DNA of 51,429 nucleotides from Nitrososphaerales archaeon (GCA_030745655.1 JASLOE010000004.1:1-51429), one strand, 5' to 3'. Shown: positions 8,304 through 17,992, counted from the first letter of the stretch. Notes: generated by a model from the sequence alone, not told the origin. Translations and numbers: made by a program.

Positions 8304-9269
8304 GTGGAATACGAAGAAACACTATATCCCACAAAACTTCGCGATCTTCTCAAGAAGCAAAGATACCACTGGGTAGGTAATCATTCAGCTGTAAAAAAGT
8401 GTAATTGGCTACATGAAAGTTTAGTTCATAATCGTGTTTGTTACAAAGAAAAATTCTATGACATAAAATCCCATAGATGCCTTCAGATGTCTCCAGCGGT
8501 GCTAAACTGCCTCACTTATTGTATTCATTGTTGGCGAGCTTTACCTGAAGATATTGGTTTATCTTGGGAAAGCGTGTTCCATGGAGATTGGGATGATCCT
8601 GAACTAATTGCTGACGGTCTTTTTTATGAGCATAATCGAATTCTATCTGGATATAAATCTCAAGTTCTTAATGGAATTATTGAAGAAAGGAAATATAAAG
8701 AATCTTTGAACCCAAATCAAATAGCGATAAGCCTATCCGGTGAACCTACACTATATTCACATTTAACTGATTTAATACAGATTTTTAAAAACCGCGGTTG
8801 TACTGTCTTCCTTGTAACAAGTGGGGTTCTTCCTGTAGCACTTGAATCATTAATGGAAAAAGAATCTGAGCCAACTAAATTGTATATTTCACTTTCTTCT
8901 CCAGATCAAGAATCGTATATAAAATTGAATCGACCGATACAGCAAAATTTGTGGTTTTCTCTAATGAAAAGCCTTGATATTTTGGAGAAATTTAAGTGCT
9001 CAACTGTTGCACGAATAACTGCAATAAAGGGATTGAATATGAACGATAATGATGTAGATGGTTTTGTAAGGCTTATTGAAAGATCTGGCTGTTCTGAGGT
9101 TGAGGTAAAGGGGTATATACATGTGGGATTCTCTACTAATAGACTTTCTGAAGAAAATATGCCAAGTTTTAACGAGGTGAAAGAGTTTTCAGAAAAGGTT
9201 GCTGATATCCTTGGATATACAATAAAAAATGAAGTAGCAGACAGTAGAGTTATTCTTCTTTCAAAATAA
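8304..9269 (+). CDS. taw1: 4-demethylwyosine synthase (radical SAM)
   Basis: Builds the tricyclic base imG-14 on G37 of tRNA-Phe from N1-methylguanosine and pyruvate. The radical SAM cluster motif is C69-x3-C73-x2-C76, followed by WR. Three upstream cysteines at 33, 46 and 59 are spaced by 13 residues each, exactly as in the second Fe-S cluster site of characterised archaeal TYW1. LSGEPTLY is the SAM-binding GGE-like motif. The length of 321 matches archaeal Taw1, without the flavodoxin domain of eukaryotic TYW1. The start is GTG at 8304, 12 bases after the proteasome stop. Confidence 0.95.
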   Translation: MEYEETLYPTKLRDLLKKQRYHWVGNHSAVKKCNWLHESLVHNRVCYKEKFYDIKSHRCLQMSPAVLNCLTYCIHCWRALPEDIGLSWESVFHGDWDDPELIADGLFYEHNRILSGYKSQVLNGIIEERKYKESLNPNQIAISLSGEPTLYSHLTDLIQIFKNRGCTVFLVTSGVLPVALESLMEKESEPTKLYISLSSPDQESYIKLNRPIQQNLWFSLMKSLDILEKFKCSTVARITAIKGLNMNDNDVDGFVRLIERSGCSEVEVKGYIHVGFSTNRLSEENMPSFNEVKEFSEKVADILGYTIKNEVADSRVILLSK

Positions 9270-9277
9270 TCTTTAAA

Positions 9278-9297
9278 TTTTTTAATAAAATATTTTT
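9278..9297 (+). terminator. T-rich transcript end after taw1
   Basis: A T6 run (9278-9283) followed by a T5 run lies just downstream of the taw1 stop. Oligo-T tracts act as intrinsic terminators in archaea. No promoter signal interferes. Confidence 0.4.
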
Positions 9298-9421
9298 CAT
9301 ATATTAACCCTAGATCAGAGTTTAAGAAGGTTAGTTATGAAAAAATCTCGAATTTCAAGAACTAAACTGAAAACAATATGGAAAATGTTCTGAAAACGCC
9401 ATTATCACATTAAATGTCTAA

Positions 9422-9452
9422 GGTTGATATTCTTAAGAATTTATATTCAACC
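9422..9452. promoter_or_regulatory. inverted repeat upstream of metE-like gene
   Basis: Arms GGTTGA (9422-9427) and TCAACC (9447-9452) flank an AT-rich centre that itself contains the palindrome TTCTTAAGAA. The element ends 36 bases before the coding start and next to an AT-rich TATA-like stretch, so it could be an operator or a leader hairpin. This is based on position and symmetry only. Confidence 0.3.
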
Positions 9453-9487
9453 AAACCATTTATTATAGTATAATCTAAATCGACTAG

Positions 9488-10498
9488 TTGTGTATGGTGT
9501 ATCTAACATATGTCGGAAGTTTTCCACTAAAAAATACGATTGAAAATATTACAAAAGCCACCAAGGATCTTCTTTCAATTCCAATAGATTATCCTAACTA
9601 TGTGCAGCTCGAAGATATGGTGCACCAATTCCTTCAACCAATATCAGTGAAATATACATCCGGAACTACCAATTATTGGGATACCGAAGAAGGAGAAAGA
9701 TACAGTCTATTTGAAAATCTGAAAACATTCAAGAATTCAATATCAAATGATGCTTTCAAGATACTTCTTAAGTTCAGTAAAAATAATGAGTTCAAGAAGG
9801 ACTTGAAAGGTATTAAAGCTTGTGTAACAGGACCCTTCACTCTTTCAAGTAGAATAATGCTTAACAATCGTAATCCAGGTCCATTTGGTGAAACTGCTTT
9901 ATCCAATCCTTCAGTGGTGAAAAAAATTACTGATGTAGTTTCCAAGATTGCGGGAGATTATTACAAGATGGGAGCTGACTATGTGACAATAGATGAACCG
10001 ATGCTTTCCGTTCTAGTGGGAAAGAATCTGTTGTTGAATCAATATCCTGATGTAGAAATTGTCGAAATTATCAATAAATGCTCTAGTGAAATGAAAAGTC
10101 TTAGTGGTATACATGTATGTGGAAGAATATCAAGGCGACTTGCAGAAATACTATTACAGTCTAATATTAGTGTTATAGACCATGAGTTCAAAGACACTGA
10201 ATCGAACTTCGGTGTCTACAGTAAATCAGATTTTGAGAGTCATGATAAAAAGCTAGGTTTTGCTGTAACATCATCAAAAATAATGAGGATTGAATCTGTG
10301 GCCGAAATTGAGTTAATGTTAACCAAAGGACTCAAAACTTTTGGAAAAGAAAATATTTTGATGGTTAAACCAGACTGCGGATTTAGGGGTTTGGATCCAA
10401 AAGGACATTTGGATGATACTGCTTATACTTCTTCAATATCAAAGCTGAAAAATATCCGGTTGGCAATTAATTCATTGCAACGAAAAAAAATTCTTTAG
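9488..10498 (+). CDS. metE: core-type cobalamin-independent methionine synthase
   Basis: A 336-residue protein equivalent to the C-terminal catalytic half of MetE, as found in archaea, which methylates homocysteine or a related thiol. The zinc ligands are visible as the His/Cys pair in GIHVCGR and the second cysteine in VKPDCGFRGL. ITGPFTLS appears as VTGPFTLS and the active-site IDEP as TIDEPML. The N-terminal MetE half is absent, so the methyl donor may not be the polyglutamyl folate used by bacterial MetE. The start is TTG 9488, though ATG 9494 is also in frame. Confidence 0.85.
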   Translation: MCMVYLTYVGSFPLKNTIENITKATKDLLSIPIDYPNYVQLEDMVHQFLQPISVKYTSGTTNYWDTEEGERYSLFENLKTFKNSISNDAFKILLKFSKNNEFKKDLKGIKACVTGPFTLSSRIMLNNRNPGPFGETALSNPSVVKKITDVVSKIAGDYYKMGADYVTIDEPMLSVLVGKNLLLNQYPDVEIVEIINKCSSEMKSLSGIHVCGRISRRLAEILLQSNISVIDHEFKDTESNFGVYSKSDFESHDKKLGFAVTSSKIMRIESVAEIELMLTKGLKTFGKENILMVKPDCGFRGLDPKGHLDDTAYTSSISKLKNIRLAINSLQRKKIL

Positions 10499-10576
10499 TT
10501 TACCCAACTTACATTCATTACTTTATTATTATTTACAACCAGTCTTATAGAATTTTGAACCTTTTTTTACATTGAG

Positions 10577-11617
10577 TTGCTATCGAATCCATCAGAAATT
10601 GTAATGCTAACTATGGTTGCAATAGCTGCTGTAATTGCTACAAGGATAATTAGAGATGTAACATCTTCTGCTCGAAAGAGAAGATATACGCGTCCAGTAA
10701 AGTATGTATTAATCCTCTCATTGAGTTTAGGTTTCGTTTTTTCATTTTTTGAGACCGCCGCTCTTCTAGCTGCTGAAATTATGGCTTTAGCTATATTGCT
10801 CCTATCATTATACTTCTATCTAGTAGGAGGTTGGTTGACTTCTCACCAAAATCTACGAAGTTTCTGGATTCCTAGTAAAACAATCAAGGATTGGTTCTTT
10901 TATTTATCTCTTTATAATGGTGTAATTGGTGTAGTTTCTGGTGTTCTTTCTGTTATTCTTCCATACTTTACTTCTTTTGAAGTTCCAGCAACTATTGGGA
11001 CTGTGTATTCCGGAGTATCAGTGCTTGCGGCTTTAATGGAGTTTACAATACTTTTGCCAGATAAGAGTACAATATGTGGGTTAGTTTATGCTTTCTGTTT
11101 CGTTACTCGAAGATTCAATAACAGCAAAGAATTTTATGTTGAAGATATTGATTTTGAAAAGATGATAACTAACACAATTCATTCAGAGGTTGATGTAAGA
11201 GAATCCTTGGAATCCCTTGTGAAACAAGGTTTTGCAGTAAAGCAGTCACCTACCCCGATGGGACGGGTCCGTTTTAAGATTAATGTGTATGGTGCAAAGT
11301 ATTTAGAGGTTTACTGGACAGAGACGCTGATCAGAATATCTAGACAAAAAGAAAGGATTGAGAAAGTCCTTACTTATGTTGAGCATAGGTCAAATAACGT
11401 AAATCCAAATGATACTAAAATAATCGTAAAAGCACTGGAAGAACTCTGTTTGCAGAAGAGTAAACTTAACCTTCTTCGCGAAGAATATGGACTTGCTGTT
11501 GGAGACTCCTGGTATCATAACGCAAAGAAAAGAATTGACTGGCTAGAATCTAGGTTCCAAGGTTTGAAGGGAGTTCATCCACAAGTAGAGGCTCAAAGTA
11601 ATTCAAGTGGAGTCTAG
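10577..11617 (+). CDS. membrane protein with cytosolic C-terminal domain, unknown function
   Basis: I do not recognise the family. The 346-residue product has about five hydrophobic segments in the first 170 residues (for example AIAAVIATRII near 15-25, ILSLSLGFVFSFF near 47-60, and MALAILLLSLYFYLVGG). A charged half of about 175 residues follows. The segment DVRESLESLVKQGFAVKQS around residue 210 looks like a winged-helix core, and a coiled-coil-like segment follows. It could be a membrane-tethered regulator, but that is inference. The start is TTG 10577. It stands alone between metE and the cdvB-like gene. Confidence 0.6.
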   Translation: MLSNPSEIVMLTMVAIAAVIATRIIRDVTSSARKRRYTRPVKYVLILSLSLGFVFSFFETAALLAAEIMALAILLLSLYFYLVGGWLTSHQNLRSFWIPSKTIKDWFFYLSLYNGVIGVVSGVLSVILPYFTSFEVPATIGTVYSGVSVLAALMEFTILLPDKSTICGLVYAFCFVTRRFNNSKEFYVEDIDFEKMITNTIHSEVDVRESLESLVKQGFAVKQSPTPMGRVRFKINVYGAKYLEVYWTETLIRISRQKERIEKVLTYVEHRSNNVNPNDTKIIVKALEELCLQKSKLNLLREEYGLAVGDSWYHNAKKRIDWLESRFQGLKGVHPQVEAQSNSSGV

Positions 11618-11870
11618 TACTCTAAAGTAATTATTAATGTGAAAAAGAAATAAGAATCCCTAAAGTATCTGATGAAATAAGTGAATTATTAGGTAATGTA
11701 GTTTTTTCATTGTATTCTTGATCTTCCTTTTCCCAACTTCTCATCAATAAATCAGATTCAGACAAAGTCAATTTAAAACTACGAAAATATTCTTTGCCAA
11801 CCTTTGTTTGGTCACTTGTCTATTCTTATTAGCTTTTGAATGTAATAAATCTTCAGTAGTTTGAAATGGT

Positions 11871-12515
11871 ATGACTGATTTTGTAAAACAGTGGGATAAA
11901 AAAGAACCGGCACGATTTTCCAAGCTTAAAGATAAGATGACACCATCTGATCCATTTAGGCCTAAAATTGCGATTGCTGAAAAAAAGATCAAGATTCAGA
12001 TGAATAAGATGGAAATTGCTTTGTCAAGAATATCTGATAGAGATGCCTTCATCTTTCGGAAGGTAGTCTTAGCACTTCAGCGACAGGATCGTCAGCGAGC
12101 TTCAATTTATGCAAATGAACTTTCAGAAGTTAGGCAATTAGGAATACTTGTAACTCAAGCTAAACTGGCTTTACACCAGGTAGTTTTGAGACTAAACACA
12201 GTTCGAGACCTCGGGGATGCAGTTACAGTCATTTCTCCGATTTTGTCTGTTGTAAAAAATGTTGGATCCAATCTTTCTTATATCGTTCCAGAGGCTCAAG
12301 GAGAGATTGGTGAAATAAGCAATCTTTTGAGTGATATCTTGGTAGATGCAGGAGGAATCAGTGGCAATACTCATATTAATACAACAACTACAAATGAAGA
12401 GGCAGATAAAATCCTAGCAGAAGCTTCTACATTGGCTGAAAAGCGGATGAATGAACTTTTTCCTGCTGTTTCCACTCATCAATTACAGCAAGAGAAAAAA
12501 CAGGTAGAAATTTAG
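11871..12515 (+). CDS. cdvB: ESCRT-III/CdvB-like Snf7-family protein
   Basis: A 214-residue Snf7-domain protein related to archaeal CdvB, which polymerises during membrane scission in TACK division. The helical core spans residues 15-150, with the typical heptad-rich QMNKMEIALSRISDRD and VVLRLNTVRDLGDAVTVISP segments, followed by an acidic linker helix. The C-terminus lacks an obvious winged-helix or MIM2 region, so it resembles the CdvB1/B2-type paralogues rather than the CdvA-binding CdvB. It is not next to cdvA or cdvC here. The start is ATG 11871. Confidence 0.88.
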   Translation: MTDFVKQWDKKEPARFSKLKDKMTPSDPFRPKIAIAEKKIKIQMNKMEIALSRISDRDAFIFRKVVLALQRQDRQRASIYANELSEVRQLGILVTQAKLALHQVVLRLNTVRDLGDAVTVISPILSVVKNVGSNLSYIVPEAQGEIGEISNLLSDILVDAGGISGNTHINTTTTNEEADKILAEASTLAEKRMNELFPAVSTHQLQQEKKQVEI

Positions 12516-12714
12516 AGTCAATTAATCTAAAAATACATATTCAAAAATCACGTATATGCTGTAGTTAAACTACTTTCATCATCCTTTCTCTAAGGATTCA
12601 ATAGATATTATTTGATTTTGATCATAATCTGATCTTATCTCTTAGATAACTGAATAACAGGTTGATAAAAACTTGGCATTTTACTTGGATAAAGTTATTG
12701 ACCCTAATTTTATT

Positions 12715-14322
12715 CTAATGTTTGAATGCCCTTGATCCACTATAAACTATTGCTATCTTATAATTATCAGCTACATTGATTATAATATCGTCTCTAATAG
12801 ATCCACGTGGTTGAATAATTGCCTTTATACCGGATTCTGCCAGAAGGTCAACACTATCGGGGAAAGGGAAGAACCCATCAGAGGCTGCAATTGCACCCTT
12901 GGCTCGTTCACCTGCATTATCTAATGCTATTTTTGTGGCGCCATTTCTCTTTCTGAAACTACCAACTCCTAATGACCAGAAATGTGTTAAGAGTCCATCT
13001 TCGCACAACCCATCTGCAATTAGTATACCATTGGACTGAATTTTTCTAACAACTTCCCACGCAGCTAAGAGTTTTGCTGTTGTGTCCAAATCAGGCTTAA
13101 TCTTTGTAGGGTAGGAGAGGCTCTCTATATTCAGTTTTTCGTGATAGTTTACCGGAGTCTGAACCATTAATGTGCTTTGAATAAATTTTAGATCAAATGG
13201 GTAATTTGAAGTTTTATTCGCTTTTATTAATCTCATCTTTTTCTTCTGTTTTGCCTTTAGAATCTCTAAAGCGTCCTTATCATAATCTGGAGCGACAACG
13301 ATCTCTGTGTAGACAGAATTATCATCTACACCTGCATTTCTTCCAATGAGATGAGCACTATCAATATTAACCGGCTTATTAATGACAGTTATTCCTCCAT
13401 AATCAGCTTGAGGGTCACAGGCATGTGCTAACTTGTATGCTTCTGCGATAGTGGGCGCAAAAGCGAATCCACTAATATTTCCATGTTTCACTGTTACTAC
13501 AGCTTCAACATCATCAAACCCTTCAAGAATTTCAAATGCATGCCCAATATCTAGATGATTATTGAATGATCTATTATCTCCATACAGCTGTTCCCAATCA
13601 AGCATACCGTTGAATTGATCTATTTTATAAACAGCAGCTTTTTGATCCGGGTTTTCTCCATATTTTGTATCTTCAAACTTGGTTGATGAAATAAAAAACT
13701 TATCAGAATATCCTGGTTTCTTACTAAATCTTTGAATACCATTGTATATAGCTATATCGTAAGCTGAAACCATACCAAAGGCTGCTTCGGCAAGTCGGAA
13801 TCTAGTCTCTGTTGATAGTTTTCCTTTATTTTGTGACATGACATCTAATATGAAACTATATTGTTCAGGATTGGTAATTACTGCTACCGATTCATGATTC
13901 TTAGCAGCTGCCCTGACCATTGAAGGTCCACCTATGTCAATATTCTCGATTACTTCTTCATAGTTAGCGTTATTCTTGGAAATAACCTCCTCAAACGGAT
14001 AGAAGTTGCAAACTACCATATCGATGGGCTCTATATTAAATCGGTTGAGTTGCTGCATATGGTCTTCTCCTCGTTTTGCAAGTAAACCTGCGAATATTTC
14101 TGGTTGAAGAGTTTTCACTCTTCCATCTAACATTTCCGGAAACTTTGCCACTTCTTCAAGTTTTTTAACTGATATGCCTGTATCTTCTATTGCTTTCCTT
14201 GTACCACCTGTTGCAATAATCTTAACATTATACTGTTGTAATTGTGAAACAAAATCTACTAAACCTTGTTTAGAGTAAACGCTTATGAGTGCAGTCGAAA
14301 TTTTCTTGAACCCTTTGTTCAA
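12715..14322 (-). CDS. purH: bifunctional AICAR transformylase/IMP cyclohydrolase
   Basis: Catalyses the last two steps of IMP synthesis. The N-terminal MGS-like cyclohydrolase domain (1-200) carries ISVYSKQGL, ATGGTRKA, MLDGRVKTLQP and ENIDIGGPSMVRAAAKN. The C-terminal transformylase domain carries KHGNISGFAFA with the catalytic Lys-His pair, and DGFFPFPDSVDL, then IQPRGSIRD. The length of 535 is standard. A few normally invariant positions differ: Ile follows Asn in KHGN where Pro is usual, and the end is SGSRAFKH where RxFRH is usual. The start is TTG 14322. The gene stands alone. Confidence 0.95.
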   Translation of the reverse strand: MNKGFKKISTALISVYSKQGLVDFVSQLQQYNVKIIATGGTRKAIEDTGISVKKLEEVAKFPEMLDGRVKTLQPEIFAGLLAKRGEDHMQQLNRFNIEPIDMVVCNFYPFEEVISKNNANYEEVIENIDIGGPSMVRAAAKNHESVAVITNPEQYSFILDVMSQNKGKLSTETRFRLAEAAFGMVSAYDIAIYNGIQRFSKKPGYSDKFFISSTKFEDTKYGENPDQKAAVYKIDQFNGMLDWEQLYGDNRSFNNHLDIGHAFEILEGFDDVEAVVTVKHGNISGFAFAPTIAEAYKLAHACDPQADYGGITVINKPVNIDSAHLIGRNAGVDDNSVYTEIVVAPDYDKDALEILKAKQKKKMRLIKANKTSNYPFDLKFIQSTLMVQTPVNYHEKLNIESLSYPTKIKPDLDTTAKLLAAWEVVRKIQSNGILIADGLCEDGLLTHFWSLGVGSFRKRNGATKIALDNAGERAKGAIAASDGFFPFPDSVDLLAESGIKAIIQPRGSIRDDIIINVADNYKIAIVYSGSRAFKH

Positions 14323-14386
14323 ATTTTTCAGTCGTTTTCACTCTCATTTGATTGTATTTAACAGATTTGTTCTCTAATGAATTGAC

Positions 14387-16066
14387 CTATCTTTCTAATG
14401 TATTATGGATATTCTCTACTTTTTCCATTAATCTGTCTTTGGCCTTATCAAATCTTTTTTGATGCATTTTTCTTAATTTATCAAATGTATCTTTCCGAAT
14501 CTTCCCAGCATGATATTGCTCATAGAGTTTAATAATATCTGACACAGCACGATTATAATCTTTATCAAACTTTGAAAGTTCTTCCAAGTTATTCTTTATA
14601 TGTGGTTCCAAGCTGTTTATTTTTACTCGGACCTCACCCATTTTACCCGCACTTTTTCCTTTCATGGATTCAAAATATCTTTTTGTCTCAGCAAAATTTC
14701 CTCTAGATATACCACCTCTCTTTTTGCTTCTGTAAGATTGAATGATGTTTTCGATAGATCCAGTTTTTTCCTCAAATAAGATTACAAGTTCTTCAATTCT
14801 TGGAATCTGCTTCTTTGAACCATCAGATTTTCGGAACTGAATTTTGGTGGAAACAAGAGCGACAAGACTGATGATAAAAAAGAAAGTAGCAACTGGTAAA
14901 ATGTTGCTTGACGCCCAAGCTATTTTCAAACCTATACTAAAATTATACATTTCTTTCGAATATGGTGTAGCACCCAAAATAGTGTAAGATTCCCCTCCCG
15001 AAATATCAACACCTGGCATAGGCTTCACCTTAATTGTAAAACGTTCAACGATTCCCTCAATAGGTGGTTTTGCAGGCAAGTCAAAAAATATTTTCCCATC
15101 CAATGATTCAGAATACCCTGAAGAAATAGGATACTCTATTACAAATAACATCTCTTCATCTTGACTCAACGATGCACGATAGATTTCTTGAAGATTAAAT
15201 ATTTCATTATTAAGATCTACTGTAAATCTGTTGATAAGAGGAGGATTTCCAACTGGAATAACATCTATACTAGCTCCGTTATTATCAAGTCGAAGAAGCC
15301 TTATGATGTTTGTTTTTATCTCACCTCTATTAACCACTCGTATCTCATCCCGTACTAAAACAGATCCATCTGGTGACGGGATAAAAGTCCTGTCTACAGT
15401 TGGAAATTCTAATATCCCAAAATTATTAGAGAATTCCTGACTATATTCAATAATTTGAGTATTCGTATCGTTACTTCTGATGTTTTTAAAAGAACCTGCA
15501 ATCATTACAGAAACATCATCCACTAGAAAGAATCCTCTAGGCATATGGATTATTGTGCTTCCAGGAGGAAGATATACATTAGTCTTAATCTCATCTATAT
15601 TTCTATTCATGGATGGAACGAGTGGCAACTTAACCGAATAATTAATTCTGTCAGTAACATTTACTTGATTTGAAACAAAGAATTGAAGACCTATTGTAAT
15701 ATTATCACCACTATTAACTCTATAATCTTCAATTGGGCTAATTGTAATTATAGTATCATTATCGATGCTACTCTTCTTAATGCTAAAATCTATTGGTCCT
15801 TGAGTGGTTATTGATGAAATTGAATCAATCGAAATAGAAGCATATGTAATATCAAACTGTTGTAACGTTACGACAGAAGATTCAGTATTAACAAAATCTA
15901 CTAGCTCTTCTACCGAAAGAAAACCATTTTCTGTTACACTAACAGAATGATGCAATGTATACTTTCCCTGAGAACTATCTTGTGAATAAATTGGAATCGA
16001 GAGATTTAGCAACAATATAGCTAAGGTTATTCCCACAATACTTTTCTTGACAATGGTTCTATTCAT
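14387..16066 (-). CDS. secreted membrane-anchored protein with ribophorin-I-like architecture
   Basis: A 559-residue protein: N-terminal signal segment (8-28), an extracytoplasmic beta-rich region (30-387) with two similar halves and many Asn-x-Ser/Thr sequons, one membrane span at about 388-407, and a basic coiled-coil tail of 150 residues. This order is that of ribophorin I (Ost1), a subunit of the eukaryotic oligosaccharyltransferase. The tail contains AGKIRKDTF at 520-528, close to AGKLKKDTY that I recall from the human ribophorin I tail, and VDRTFIPSPDGSVLVRDE resembles the start of the second luminal domain. The homology is inferred from memory. The start is ATG 16066 with GGAG 6 bases upstream. 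Confidence 0.6.
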   Translation of the reverse strand: MNRTIVKKSIVGITLAILLLNLSIPIYSQDSSQGKYTLHHSVSVTENGFLSVEELVDFVNTESSVVTLQQFDITYASISIDSISSITTQGPIDFSIKKSSIDNDTIITISPIEDYRVNSGDNITIGLQFFVSNQVNVTDRINYSVKLPLVPSMNRNIDEIKTNVYLPPGSTIIHMPRGFFLVDDVSVMIAGSFKNIRSNDTNTQIIEYSQEFSNNFGILEFPTVDRTFIPSPDGSVLVRDEIRVVNRGEIKTNIIRLLRLDNNGASIDVIPVGNPPLINRFTVDLNNEIFNLQEIYRASLSQDEEMLFVIEYPISSGYSESLDGKIFFDLPAKPPIEGIVERFTIKVKPMPGVDISGGESYTILGATPYSKEMYNFSIGLKIAWASSNILPVATFFFIISLVALVSTKIQFRKSDGSKKQIPRIEELVILFEEKTGSIENIIQSYRSKKRGGISRGNFAETKRYFESMKGKSAGKMGEVRVKINSLEPHIKNNLEELSKFDKDYNRAVSDIIKLYEQYHAGKIRKDTFDKLRKMHQKRFDKAKDRLMEKVENIHNTLER

Positions 16067-16392
16067 TGAAATCTCCGCAGAAGCATCTAATGGTCTGCTT
16101 ATAATCTGTTTCCACTATTAATAGAACATAATCCATAACATAATTACGTATCAAACAATATTTACGCTGTAGTCTACAAGGCACAACTTATCTAGTCAGA
16201 ACTCAATTTTCTGAATCAGATTGGAACACGGATAATACATTAGAACATAGGGAACAGCTAGAATATTCTAGGAGCTAATTATATTATCAATTTTATTGAT
16301 GCATTTTTTCTGATAATGCTAACAGTTTTAATAACAGATTATTATGGAATTAGTTGATTCTTAATGTTCAAAATATGGAGAAATATTATGCA
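16067..16392. promoter_or_regulatory. divergent spacer with 14-bp palindrome
   Basis: About 326 non-coding AT-rich bases separate the ribophorin-like gene from moaD. It contains the perfect palindrome CTAGAATATTCTAG at 16258-16271 and the shorter TCTGAATCAGA near 16210-16220. These are candidate operator sites for the divergent promoters. I see no RNA gene here. Confidence 0.35.
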
Positions 16393-16677
16393 ATGAAAGT
16401 TAATGTAAAATACTTTGCGATGATTCGGGATATAGTTGGTCATAAAGATGATGTTTTAGATTTTTTTGAAGAAACATCAACAAAAAGATTGTTGTCTATG
16501 TTATGTGATATGCATGGAAAAGATTTCAAAAGAGTTGTTTGCTCAGACGATGAATCTTTAAGAAAAGGGTTAATTTTCTTACTGAATGGTGAGGCTATAA
16601 GTAATGATGACTTGGCATCAAAAATACTTATGGATGGTGATGTAGTTGCAATCATGCCTCCTGTGGGAGGGGGTTGA
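16393..16677 (+). CDS. moaD: MoaD/ThiS/SAMP-type ubiquitin-like sulfur carrier
   Basis: A small beta-grasp protein of 94 residues from ATG 16393, ending in VGGG. The C-terminal Gly-Gly is the thiocarboxylation or conjugation site of the family. KVNVKYFAMIRDIVGHKDD is a typical MoaD opening, and FLLNGE and DGDVVAIMPPVGGG match the family core. It may serve molybdopterin synthase, tRNA thiolation or protein conjugation (SAMP). No other moa gene is adjacent. A GGAG 12 bases upstream favours this start over ATG 16354 or 16375. It lies 12 bases upstream of the methylthiotransferase gene, probably in one transcript. Confidence 0.85.
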   Translation: MKVNVKYFAMIRDIVGHKDDVLDFFEETSTKRLLSMLCDMHGKDFKRVVCSDDESLRKGLIFLLNGEAISNDDLASKILMDGDVVAIMPPVGGG

Positions 16678-16689
16678 AAGTCAATACAC

Positions 16690-17967
16690 ATGAGTAACCA
16701 GAAATACTATTTGGAGACATTCGGGTGTAGTGCAAGTATAGCAGATGGAGAAATGATATCTGGGCTGCTTAATAAAAACTCCTTTAGACCTGTAGGTGAA
16801 CCCAGAAAAGCTGATGTAAACATAGTTGTTACATGTACTGTGAAGAGTGTTACATCACATAAAATGATGCATAGAATTAAGATCTTATCCTCCTTGAACA
16901 TTCCATTAGTTGTAGCTGGTTGCATGCCAAAAACTGAGAGAAGTTTGATAGAGAATTTAAATCCGAAAGCTAGCCTTCTAGGACCTGAAGATCTTATTAG
17001 GACAGTTGAAACCGTTGAAACTACAATAAAAGGTGAACGAAGCATTCATCTTGAAGGATCTACTCTACCAAAGCTTCTTCTTCCAAGGATGAGACGTAAC
17101 AAAATTATAGGAATTGTTGAGATCTCTTCAGGTTGTCTCGGTGATTGTACTTTTTGTCAAGTAAAGATAGCAAAAGGAGAATTAACAAGCTACAACCCAA
17201 TATCAATAAAGAGTGAAGTGAAAGATGCTCTTAAAGATGGATGCAAAGAGATATGGTTGACTTCGCAAGATAACGGTTGTTATGGAAAAGATATTGGAAC
17301 TAATTTATCTTCCTTAGCAGATTCTATCCTCGACTTAAAAGGGGATTTCAAGATAAGATTTGGTATGATGAATCCGGAGCATGTTCAAAAGATGATTGAT
17401 AAACTGATATCTGTTATGGGAAATGAAAAGATATTCAAATTTCTTCATATGCCCGTTCAAAGTGGAAGTAATCAAGTATTAAAGGCGATGAGAAGATTTT
17501 ATTCAATCGAGAATTTCATTAATTTAGCCAAGAGATTTAGATATGAGTTCCCTCTTTCAACATTATCAACAGATATAATTGTAGGTTATCCAACAGAAGC
17601 AGAAGTAGATTTTCAGAAGACTATCCGTTTGATTAAAGAAGTGAAACCTGATATTGTAAATATATCAAAGTATGGGTCTAGACCTGGGACACAATCTGAA
17701 AGGATGATACAATTGGATCCACAAATTATGAAAACTAGAAGTAAGAAGCTGCATATGATTGTTAGGGATATTGCACTCCAGAATAATAGTCGATGGATAG
17801 GGTGGTGTGGTAAAGTTCTAATTGATGAAGAAGTGCGAGGGGCGATTGTAGGACGAAATTTTGCTTATAAACCAATAATAATAAAGAAACAAATTCCTAC
17901 CGGTAGTGTATTAAATATAAAAGTGGTTAACGCTACCTATGCTTGCCTAGTAGGTGAACCTACTTGA
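16690..17967 (+). CDS. tRNA t6A methylthiotransferase, archaeal MtaB/CDKAL1 type
   Basis: A 425-residue radical SAM methylthiotransferase that converts t6A37 to ms2t6A37 in tRNA. The UPF0004 domain holds one Fe-S cluster through Cys13, Cys49 and Cys78. The radical SAM domain has C149-x3-C153-x2-C156. LHMPVQSGSNQVLKAMRR and ISKYGSRPGT are strongly conserved in the family, and a C-terminal TRAM domain follows (SRWIGWCGKVLIDEE). The archaeal/eukaryotic branch is indicated by ETFGCSASIADGE and SSGCLGDCTFC. It is preceded by a sulfur-carrier gene, which fits a thiolation theme, though this enzyme takes sulfur from its own cluster. Confidence 0.93.
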   Translation: MSNQKYYLETFGCSASIADGEMISGLLNKNSFRPVGEPRKADVNIVVTCTVKSVTSHKMMHRIKILSSLNIPLVVAGCMPKTERSLIENLNPKASLLGPEDLIRTVETVETTIKGERSIHLEGSTLPKLLLPRMRRNKIIGIVEISSGCLGDCTFCQVKIAKGELTSYNPISIKSEVKDALKDGCKEIWLTSQDNGCYGKDIGTNLSSLADSILDLKGDFKIRFGMMNPEHVQKMIDKLISVMGNEKIFKFLHMPVQSGSNQVLKAMRRFYSIENFINLAKRFRYEFPLSTLSTDIIVGYPTEAEVDFQKTIRLIKEVKPDIVNISKYGSRPGTQSERMIQLDPQIMKTRSKKLHMIVRDIALQNNSRWIGWCGKVLIDEEVRGAIVGRNFAYKPIIIKKQIPTGSVLNIKVVNATYACLVGEPT

Positions 17968-17992
17968 TATTCTTCACCAGTATTGTTGTCAA

